Shown here piece by piece: positions 17,546 through 25,075 of a DNA stretch of 64,000 nt. Origin of the DNA: Pseudooceanicola spongiae (GTDB lineage Bacteria; Pseudomonadota; Alphaproteobacteria; Rhodobacterales; Rhodobacteraceae); contig NZ_CP045201.1 in assembly GCF_014899185.1 (NCBI RefSeq), positions 1,348,501 to 1,412,500 of the forward strand. Reading direction: 5' to 3'. The notes under the pieces are model-generated. The model saw only the letters and a program-made list of their open reading frames with translations, did no database searches and had not been told where the DNA came from. Made by a program: the position numbers and the translations under genes. Position 1 is the first letter of the stretch. The number at the start of each line of letters is the position of its first letter.

Positions 17546-18462
17546 GCTGCCACCTTCGGCGCGCGCTTGGTCAGACCCAGCTTTTCGCGCACGGCGGCAG
17601 GCCCCATGACCCGCGACCCCATCGCCTCGATGATCGTCACGGCGCGCTCGACCAGCTGCGCGTTGGTCGCCAGCTGCCCCTTCGCCAGCCAGAGGTTATC
17701 CTCCAGACCGACCCGCACATTGCCGCCCGCCAACACCGACGCCGCGACATAGTTCATCTGGTCGCGCCCCAGTGTGAACGCCGACCATGTCCAGTCCTGC
17801 GGCACGTTGTTCACCATCGCCATGAAGGTATTCATGTCGTTCGGGGCACCCCACGGTACCCCCATGCACAGCTGCACCAGCGCGGGCGAGGTCAGCGTGC
17901 CCTCCTCCACCAGCTGCTTGGCAAACCACAGGTGGCCGGTATCAAAGGCTTCGATCTCGGGCTTGACGCCAAGCGCCGTCATCATGCCACCCATGGCGCG
18001 CAGCATCCCGGGCGTGTTGGTCATGACGTAGTCGGCTTCGGCAAAATTCATCGTGCCGCAATCCAGCGTGCAGATCTCGGGCAGGCAGTCGGCGATATGC
18101 AGCATCCGTTCGGTCGCGCCGACCATGTCACTGGCGGCGGCATTCACCGGAAAGGGCGCCTCGACCCCGCCAAAGACGATGTCGCCGCCCATCCCGGCGG
18201 TCAGGTTCAGCACGACATCCGTGTCGCTGTCGCGGATGCGCTCCGTCACTTCGCGGAACATCGCCGGATCGCGGGACGGCGCGCCGGTTTCGGGGTCGCG
18301 GACGTGGCAATGCACAATCGCCGCACCTGCCTTGGCCGCCGCGATGGCGCTCTCGGCAATCTGCTGGGGCGAGCGTGGTACATGCGGGCTGCGATCCTGC
18401 GTCGCGCCCGATCCGGTGACGGCACAGGTGATGAAAACGTCTTTATTGGCGGCCAGTGGCAT
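17542..18462 (-). CDS. 3-keto-acid cleavage enzyme (BKACE), 3-dehydrocarnitine cleavage
   Basis: This is a member of the beta-keto acid cleavage enzyme family (formerly DUF849), 306 residues. With acetyl-CoA it would convert 3-dehydrocarnitine to betainyl-CoA and acetoacetate, the CdhC reaction. The zinc-binding HCHVRDPETG (about residue 47), PFPVNAAASDM, and ALVQLCMGVPWG segments are family marks. The start MPLAANKDVF is preceded by AGGAGT at the right distance; the frame stays open further upstream, but that extension runs into the divergent regulator gene. It is the promoter-proximal gene of the minus-strand cluster and overlaps the dehydrogenase gene. Confidence 0.92.
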   Translation of the reverse strand: MPLAANKDVFITCAVTGSGATQDRSPHVPRSPQQIAESAIAAAKAGAAIVHCHVRDPETGAPSRDPAMFREVTERIRDSDTDVVLNLTAGMGGDIVFGGVEAPFPVNAAASDMVGATERMLHIADCLPEICTLDCGTMNFAEADYVMTNTPGMLRAMGGMMTALGVKPEIEAFDTGHLWFAKQLVEEGTLTSPALVQLCMGVPWGAPNDMNTFMAMVNNVPQDWTWSAFTLGRDQMNYVAASVLAGGNVRVGLEDNLWLAKGQLATNAQLVERAVTIIEAMGSRVMGPAAVREKLGLTKRAPKVAA

Positions 18463-18535
18463 GGAAACTCCTATCCGTATTGGCCCCGAGCGTAGCTGAT
18501 TTGCCACGGCACATTTGACGATATATGCACATTCC
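18463..18535. promoter_or_regulatory. Divergent promoter region of the carnitine cluster
   Basis: This 73-base gap separates the BKACE gene from the GlxA-type regulator and must hold both promoters. An A/T-rich stretch (about 18510-18535) lies next to the regulator start. No operator can be defined with confidence. Confidence 0.5.
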
Positions 18536-19516
18536 ATGACACATCGCGCCAATATTTTTACCCTCAGTCCGCACAGCGGTGCCAATGACATGCTGCAGCT
18601 GGATGTGCTGGTGATGCCGCAAGCCTCTCTGCTGACCCTGGGATCCGTGATCGACCCGCTGCGCGCTGCAAACCGGCACCTTGGGCGGCAGGCATTTCGC
18701 TGGCGGATCGTCTCTGTCGACGGCAGTCCGGTGGCGCTGACCTTTGGCATTCATCTGCCTGCCGATTGCGCACTGGAGCAGACGCAGGGCGCTGTGCTGC
18801 TCGTGCTGGCGGGGTACGGCGCGCCCGACATGGCGCAACGCGGGCTGCTGCATGACCTGCGCCATGCCGCCACCCGCGCCGAGATGATGATGACTGTCGA
18901 CAGCGGCGCCTGGTTGCTGGCCGGCACCGGGTTGCTGGATGGCTGCCGCGTGACCACCCACTGGGAGGATCTTGAAGATTTCGCCGCCACCTTTCCCGAA
19001 GTGACGCTGGTGCCTGACCGCTATCTGATCACCCAGACCTGTGCCAGTGCAGCCGGGGCTGGCCCGGCGCAGGATCTGATGCTGGAGCTGATCGCGGCAC
19101 GCCATGGCGCGGCCCTGGCCATGCAGGTCGCCGGCACCTTCATCACCTCGCGCCGCGCGGGAGAGGAAAGCCAGCTTGCCGCCATCGCCAGTGGACGACG
19201 CTCAGGCGGGGATCCGCGCGTCGCGGCCGCCATTGCCCGCATGGAGATGCTGATTGACCAGCCCGAAACCGCCGCACGGACTGCTCGTGCCATCGGTGTT
19301 CCGCTGCGCCGCCTGCAGCGATTGTTCGCAACAGAAATCGGCATGGGCCCCGGACAATATGCGCTGGAGCTGCGCCTGCAAGCCGCGCGGCGCATGGTGA
19401 CCGATACCCGCCACCCGCTGGCGGAGGTTGCGCTGCGCTGCGGGTTTTCCGCGCAATCGGCCCTGAGCCGGGCCTTCACCACCCGCTTCGGCAAGCCCCC
19501 GTCCGCCCTGAGATAA
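18536..19516 (+). CDS. GlxA/CdhR-type transcriptional regulator (DJ-1/PfpI-like domain + AraC HTH)
   Basis: The protein has an N-terminal class-I glutamine-amidotransferase-like ligand domain (about residues 10-190, LDVLVMPQASLLTLGSVIDPLRAANR) and a C-terminal AraC DNA-binding domain (about residues 225-326, ending LAEVALRCGFSAQSALSRAFTTRFGKPPSALR). This arrangement is that of CdhR and GbdR, activators of carnitine and glycine betaine catabolism. The ATG at MTHRANIFTLSPHS is preferred to a TTG seven codons upstream. Divergent placement supports control of the carnitine cluster, probably with carnitine as inducer. Confidence 0.88.
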   Translation: MTHRANIFTLSPHSGANDMLQLDVLVMPQASLLTLGSVIDPLRAANRHLGRQAFRWRIVSVDGSPVALTFGIHLPADCALEQTQGAVLLVLAGYGAPDMAQRGLLHDLRHAATRAEMMMTVDSGAWLLAGTGLLDGCRVTTHWEDLEDFAATFPEVTLVPDRYLITQTCASAAGAGPAQDLMLELIAARHGAALAMQVAGTFITSRRAGEESQLAAIASGRRSGGDPRVAAAIARMEMLIDQPETAARTARAIGVPLRRLQRLFATEIGMGPGQYALELRLQAARRMVTDTRHPLAEVALRCGFSAQSALSRAFTTRFGKPPSALR

Positions 19517-19519
19517 CTC

Positions 19520-20434
19520 TTAGCGCACGCCAGACAGATGTCGCACCGCCGCGATCAGGACGGCAAAGCCCTCCGCCGCACCGGGGCTCATGTGCCGGGC
19601 ACGCAGCCAGGAGTGGATCATCTGCGGCTCACTGCGAAACCAAGCCTCGACCCCGGCCCGGATCAGGGCCACCGCATAATCGGCGGCGTCATCATGCAGC
19701 GGATCGAAAAACGCCCCCGTCACATAGGCCGGGGCCAGACCCGCATACTCCCCGGCGCTGAGGGGCTGCGCCTCAGCATCCCCTTCCGGTGCGCCCAGCA
19801 GATCGCGGTAGAACCGGACGTCCGCCGTGCTCAGCCCAGGTGCCTGCGCCATGCTGACGTAGGACCCACGCCCAAGGTCGCCGCCAAGTCCCGGATAAAT
19901 CAGCGCCTGTCCGCGCAGACCCGCCCGACCTTCGCGCGCGACCCGTCGCGCCAGACCGGCGGCCAGCGTGCCCCCCGCACTGTCACCGATGACGACGACC
20001 TGCTGCCCGGTGCTGAGCAGATCTTTCAGTACCAGATCGCAGTCGTCGATCTGCGCAGGCCACAGATGCTCCGGAGCGAGCCGGTAATCGACAGCTGTCA
20101 GACGCGCACCGACACCCTCCGAAATCTCGGCACATATCGCGTGGTGACTGTCGAGCGAGCCGACAACAAAGCCGCCGCCGTGGATATACAGCAGATGCAC
20201 ATCTGAGCGCAAAACCTGCGGCGTGTAGCGGCGCACAGGCACCTGCCCTCCCACGACGTCATCAATCCACGTCACCGAGGCCGCCGTGGCCGAGAAGGCC
20301 GCGCAGAGCGCATCGTACCACGTCCGCTGCTGTGCAATCGTGGCATCAGTCGCGCCCTCGGGATAGAACGCATCACATTGCGCAATGAACTCAAGGATCT
20401 CAGTTTCCGTCGGTCTTTGAGATTGGTCGGTCAT
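19520..20434 (-). CDS. Alpha/beta hydrolase, hormone-sensitive-lipase family esterase
   Basis: This is a 304-residue esterase of the HSL (family IV) type. The oxyanion motif is HGGGF (near residue 84), the nucleophile motif GDSAGG lies near residue 152, and the acid/histidine pair is in FDPLHDDA and MIHSWLRA. The start MTDQSQRPTE has AAAGGG upstream; an alternative ATG 20 codons earlier gives an unlikely extension. The gene is tail to tail with the carnitine regulator, three bases apart. Its substrate is unknown; short acyl esters are typical, so a role next to carnitine ester use is possible but unproven. Confidence 0.88.
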   Translation of the reverse strand: MTDQSQRPTETEILEFIAQCDAFYPEGATDATIAQQRTWYDALCAAFSATAASVTWIDDVVGGQVPVRRYTPQVLRSDVHLLYIHGGGFVVGSLDSHHAICAEISEGVGARLTAVDYRLAPEHLWPAQIDDCDLVLKDLLSTGQQVVVIGDSAGGTLAAGLARRVAREGRAGLRGQALIYPGLGGDLGRGSYVSMAQAPGLSTADVRFYRDLLGAPEGDAEAQPLSAGEYAGLAPAYVTGAFFDPLHDDAADYAVALIRAGVEAWFRSEPQMIHSWLRARHMSPGAAEGFAVLIAAVRHLSGVR

Positions 20435-20903
20435 GTCCGCGCCCTTTCGCTGTCTTGCCTGCCCATAGGTTTCACGGTGGCGATTTGCAGACAAGCAGCT
20501 TTGCCCATCCCCCCCCCATCAGCGCGTGAGCAATTTTGCGCCCATTCTCACCGGGGAACTTCGCGCCGTAAATCTTGGTTAAGAAACGTCCATAATACCT
20601 TTGTTTGTATTGCAAACTTCCCCTAGGGCACATTTCCAAGAGAGAGTGTGTGTGTCGTCGCGCAAGAGCCATCGAAACCCACAGATTGCGGATAACCGCA
20701 ATTATTAACCAAAGCGGTCTCGCTCGATCAACTTCGCCCTATATTTACATGCTGACGGCGTGTGATGGGCGAAAGTCTGATCCTTGAAGGGCACTCTGAT
20801 CCGTACCGGAAATCTGCGCAGTTGCAGCGGACCGGCATGGCAAGGTGGCGCAAGTTTCAAATCCAAAAGACGTGTCAGACGTATTTCGATTTGAGGCAAG
20901 AGA
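20435..20903. other. Intergenic region between divergent esterase and EAL genes
   Basis: No gene is supported in these ~470 bases. The stretch is less GC-rich than its flanks and includes GTTTG-TATTG-CAAAC (20603-20617), a short inverted repeat of unknown meaning. Promoters for both flanking genes are expected here. Confidence 0.5.
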
Positions 20904-22118
20904 ATGAAAGACCACACGCTGCCGATACAGCTTGACGCTCAGGATGAAGACATCCTCGACATCGCGCTCAAGACAATGCGCGAACATCTTGGCATGGATG
21001 TCGCCTATCTGTCCGAGTTTGTCGACGGTCGCGCCGTGTTTCGTGCCGTCAGTGCGCCGGGGCTGGAGGACATGATACAGCCCGGCCAATCCATCGACAT
21101 ACGTGAGGTCTATTGCCAGCACATTCTGGACGGAAACCTGCCTCAGGTGATCAAGGATACCAGCCAGCACCCGATTGCAACGGCTTTGCCAATCACCCGG
21201 AACATGCCGATCGGCAGCCACGTCAGCGTGCCCGTGACCCGCGAAGACGGCAGCGTTTACGGCATGTTCTGCTGCCTCAGTTCGACCCCCAACCCAACGC
21301 TCAACCCGCGCGACCTCAGCGTGATGGAAACTTTTGCCAATATCGCGTCGAAGGGTCTGAACGTCACGCTGGGCCGGCGCGCCGAACGGGCGGCACGGGT
21401 CAGCAGAGTTGATCAGGCGATCAAGGAGAACCAGATCGAGGTTTTCCTGCAGCCGATCTTCACGCTTGAGCCGCGCGCACTTTCCAGTTTCGAGGCGCTC
21501 AGCCGGTTCAGGTCAGTCCCCTACCGCACGCCGGATCTCTGGTTCAAGGATGCCCTCAGCGTCGGGCGTCAGGTTGAGCTTGAGATGATGGTCATTCGTC
21601 AGGCCCTTGTCCATGTTCCGAAACTGCCGAACAACGTGCGGCTTTCGGTCAATGCCTCGCCCGAGACGATTGCCTCCGGTTTGCTGACCGAGCTGCTGAC
21701 CACAGTCAGACCGGATCGGCTGATTCTGGAGGTGACGGAACATGCGATCATCGAGAACTACAGTCAGTTGCAGGTCGAGGTTGAAACCCTGCGCAGTCTG
21801 GGTGTCAGGATCGCTGCCGACGACGTCGGTGCCGGGCATTCGGGCCTGACGCAGCTGCTGCGCATGAAACCCGATGTCATCAAGCTCGACATCGAACTCG
21901 TGCGCGGGATTGATCAGGATTCCGCCAAGCGATCCCTTGTCATGGGCATGACCCACTTCGCAGCCGATATCGGAGCCAAGCTGGTCGCAGAGGGGATCGA
22001 AACCGAAGCGGAACTGGAAACCCTTCGCCAGCTGAAGGTTCACAAAGGACAAGGATACCTTCTTGGACGCCCGGAGGCCGCCGCGAGTGCATTGGCACGG
22101 CGGCTTGAAAGCATCTGA
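20904..22118 (+). CDS. GAF-EAL protein, cyclic-di-GMP phosphodiesterase
   Basis: This is a 404-residue soluble signalling protein. Residues ~10-160 form a GAF sensor domain; residues ~170-400 form an EAL domain, which hydrolyses cyclic di-GMP. The metal and catalytic positions look kept: EALSRF, SVNASPE, ILEVTEH, AADDVGAG (more often DDFGTG), IKLDIELV, LVAEGIETEAE and GQGYLLGRP. No membrane segment or signal peptide is present. A GAGG-like site precedes the ATG. It stands alone, followed by pseudogene DNA. The GAF ligand is unknown. Confidence 0.9.
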   Translation: MKDHTLPIQLDAQDEDILDIALKTMREHLGMDVAYLSEFVDGRAVFRAVSAPGLEDMIQPGQSIDIREVYCQHILDGNLPQVIKDTSQHPIATALPITRNMPIGSHVSVPVTREDGSVYGMFCCLSSTPNPTLNPRDLSVMETFANIASKGLNVTLGRRAERAARVSRVDQAIKENQIEVFLQPIFTLEPRALSSFEALSRFRSVPYRTPDLWFKDALSVGRQVELEMMVIRQALVHVPKLPNNVRLSVNASPETIASGLLTELLTTVRPDRLILEVTEHAIIENYSQLQVEVETLRSLGVRIAADDVGAGHSGLTQLLRMKPDVIKLDIELVRGIDQDSAKRSLVMGMTHFAADIGAKLVAEGIETEAELETLRQLKVHKGQGYLLGRPEAAASALARRLESI

Positions 22119-22441
22119 TCGCCCTGTTCTGATCAGAGACAGTCCGTTTTGACCTATCATGTTGGTGCAGGCGAGAGATGAGTCCGGATCCGACCAGTTG
22201 GCGGCCGCGTTCAACTTCAGCGCGGCAAAATCATCAGTTGCAGCACGGCGTTGATCACCATTTCGCAGCGAAAATCACAGATCAGCGAACACAGGAGGGC
22301 TTGGCGTGTGCCGTGATCCCACGGGTCAAAGCGGGCCTTGGACTTGTTTGCAGTCGACCAGCCATCCCAACCACTGGTGCTTAGCGGCAACGCAAGGGCA
22401 GTTCACTCCTGCTCACGCAAAACAAAAAAATCATACAACAG
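22119..22441. other. Intergenic region before the BMP pseudogene
   Basis: I see no intact gene or clear regulatory motif. It probably contains the remnant promoter of the decayed transporter operon. Confidence 0.4.
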
Positions 22442-23586
22442 GTGCTGCCGGACCGCGTGTTCCTGCGCACGCGAAAATCTATTCGCAGCAGGGAAAAATA
22501 CACGGGCTTCTTAAGTATCTGTACGTGCGCCGCAGCTGCCGGTGTGGTTCTGGCCACTCAGATGACAGGTGCCGCACAGGCTGATTTCGCCGCCGTGGGC
22601 AATGCCAAGCCCGCAATCATCCTGTTTGGCCTGACCAATGACGGCGGCTGGTCCCTGTCGATCGACGAGGCCCGTGTCACACTCGAAAACGAGCTGGACC
22701 TGCGGATCCCCGAAGTTGCCGAGATCCCTGAAAGCGCCACGGCCATACGCACCGCGGCTGAGCTGTTCATTGAGCGCGGCTCGAAAATCATCCTCGGCTC
22801 GGCCTTCGGCTCTTCGGACACCTTCAAGGAGCCGTCCGAAGAATACCCCGACATCCTCTTCATCACCCCCGCCGGCACCATCAATGGCCCTAACCTGAAA
22901 AGCGTCTAGGGCAGGACCTATGAGACGCAGTACCTGTGCGGCATGGTGGTGGCCTCACCAAGACCAACAAGATCGGCTTCGTGGCAGCCAACCCTTTGGC
23001 CTCGTGAACTGGACCGTGAACGCCTATCTGCTTGCTGGGCGCGCGTCAGGTTGAACCCTGCGGCCGAACTCAGCGTCGTGTTCACCGGCGCGTGGGGGAT
23101 CCGGTGAAAGAACGCGCCGCGGCCGAAGCCCTGATTGAACAGGGGTTCGATGTTGTCGGCCAGCACATCGACACACTGAAACCGCAGATCGTTGCCGCGG
23201 AAAAGGGCATTTACGCCAAGGGCCACCATCGTGACCTGTCTGAATTCAGCGCCGCAACGCAGGGTTCCTCCGTCTGGACCTGGGCAGGCGTCCTCAAGCC
23301 CGAAATTGAAAAAATCGCCGCCGGTGACTTTGAACCGGCCCCCTATGGCGCCTTCCTGTCCATCGCAGACGACGCGATTGATATGGCCCGCTGCGGTGAT
23401 GCCGTCTCGGACGAGGTGAAGACAAAGGTTATGGCCGAACGGGATACGATCATCGCAGGCAAGCAGATCTTCGCAGGTCCGCTGAGCGATCGCGACGGTG
23501 TCGCGCGCGTCGCCAAGGATGCAGTGCTCAGCGATGGCGATCTATGGGCGATGGATTGGTTCGTGCCCGGTGTTTCTGGTCAGTGA
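22442..23586 (+). pseudogene. BMP family ABC transporter substrate-binding protein, decayed
   Basis: The sequence encodes recognisable pieces of a basic-membrane-protein (PnrA/Med type) nucleoside or purine receptor: IILFGLTNDGGWS, AAELFIERGSKIILGSAFG, TPAGTINGPNLKSV, then TNKIGFVAANP, GLVNWTVNAY, and from 23100 a long intact C-terminal part ending LWAMDWFVPGVSGQ. An in-frame TAG (22907-22909) replaces the conserved tyrosine after LKSV. Between about 22970 and 23100 the reading frame must change several times to keep homology. No functional protein can be made. It heads a former transporter operon with the ATPase remnant behind it. Confidence 0.88.
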
Positions 23587-23599
23587 GCCGCAGGGAAAC

Positions 23600-23956
23600 A
23601 TGACGATGAAAGACGCGCTGCGCCTTTGCTCTGTGTTGAAAAGCTTCGGGGGCTTTCGCGCCTCGACAGCGTGGACTTCGCTGTAAAGCCTGGCGAGGTC
23701 CACGCGCTTCTGGGGGAGAACGAGGCGGGCAAATCCACCCCGGTGAACATTGCCTGCGGGCTCTACGCCCCGGATGAAGGCCATATCGGAATTGACGGCA
23801 AACCGGTCACACTTGCCGGGGCACGGGATGCCGCCGCGATGGGGATCGGCATGGCGCATCAGCACTTCAAACTGGTGTCAGCCTTCAGCGTTCTGGAAAA
23901 CATCATGCTGTTCAATCCGCGCCGCCCTGCCGCTCAGGTCGCCCGGGTCGCAGGGG
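23600..23956 (+). pseudogene. ABC transporter ATP-binding protein remnant (BMP operon)
   Basis: This is the first third of a double-ATPase of the BMP/sugar type. LRLCSVLKSFGGFRA is in one frame, and the continuation (L)DSVDFAVKPGEVHALLGENEAGKSTPVNIACGLYAPDEG is in another, so a frameshift lies near 23665. The P-loop is also damaged: GENEAGKST has glutamate where glycine is usual. Homology runs through SAFSVLENIMLFNPRRP and stops abruptly at about 23955, where an IS110-type transposase fragment begins on the other strand. Confidence 0.85.
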
Positions 23957-24314
23957 CCTCGCGGCTCTTGATATGGACCGGGCTGAGCCAGCCGGCGCGC
24001 AAAACCTGTGCAATGCCGCGCGCATCCGTCCGGTCAGTCTTGTTTCTCATTGCTCAAAGAGCGGCATTGACGTGACGCGCTTGCATGCAGACCGTTTCGA
24101 ACCCGGCAGACTTCAGGCCCGAGAACAGGTGCTGGCTCATGGCACTCGCTTCAAACCCGACCAGGGTCAGGGGCTGAACAAACCTGTTGAGGCAGACAGC
24201 GATCTCGGCAATTTCAAACGTCACGCTCCGCTCCAGCACAACCTTGCCTTTGGCATCGACGATGCAGATCGCCACAGAGCCCAGTGACACGTCCAGTCCA
24301 GCGTCGTCGTCCAC
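23957..24314 (-). mobile_element. IS110-family transposase relic
   Basis: On the minus strand the sequence encodes the N-terminal DEDD-type domain of an IS110-family transposase: GLDVSLGSVAICIVDAKGKVV, then GFEASAMSQHLFSGLKSAGF and, after an in-frame TGA behind HVNAAL, the signature AMRNKTDRTDARGIAQVLRAGW. Homology ends at HIKSREA, so about two thirds of the element is missing. The break coincides with the end of the ABC ATPase homology, suggesting a deletion between the element and the transporter gene. Confidence 0.85.
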
Positions 24315-25075
24315 GCTTCTCTCCTGAGCTGCAGATCCATCTGCAGTCTAACCAGAGCCGGACCCCGCCGTGCAGGGCAGCCCGCAGCATCATTGAGCGC
24401 TGCAGCGACGCGCCGAGCGGCAGCTTTCGGGAAGGTCGTCACAGGATGTTGCGCCGGCAGCATCGTTGTCCCCGCACCAGATACGAATGGTGTGGAAGTG
24501 CAGACTACCGGTGGTTGCGGTGAACCCAAGGCAGATTGGGCGGAAAAGCTCATGCCGCGGCGCCGCAAGTCGGCTGTGATCCCTCTTTTCCAGTTGACTC
24601 GGTGTGGGGCAAAGGCGGCTGCACAAGTTCGTGCCGGGCCTAAAGCGCAAAATGCCCTGTGGCTCCAAACTTCCATTTGGCAGCGTACGGATGGCTGGCT
24701 TCGGACGTTTTTAAACTCCGTCAGCGATCCATCTGCGCTTAACAGTCTGGTTCGCAGCTACGAGACTTTTACGCACCCTAGGCCCAATCGATGGCCCTCA
24801 TGGTCGTCCAGTCTGGCCGACTTACGTTCGGCCCACGACCCGAAGCACCGCGTCGGTTGGTCAGCCGGGAACGTCTACGCCTCACCCACTCGCCTCCATA
24901 CTGCAGGTTTAAGACGTGGATGTTGCAAGGGTGATGGGGTAGTCTTGGTTGCTATGATACGAAGCGGAAATGCGCGCGGATCCTCCGGCGTGGCCGTGTC
25001 AGGTTATCGCATAAGAACTGCCCCAATTTCTGCCGCAGGTGCTGAACAGCCAAGGGCCAGAGTGGGCCAGCAGGG
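24315..25075. other. Region without a recognisable gene after the IS110 relic
   Basis: An open frame of 261 codons runs through part of this stretch, but its translation is compositionally arbitrary and resembles nothing known to me. The DNA is probably leftover insertion-sequence and flanking material. Nothing further can be supported. Confidence 0.5.
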
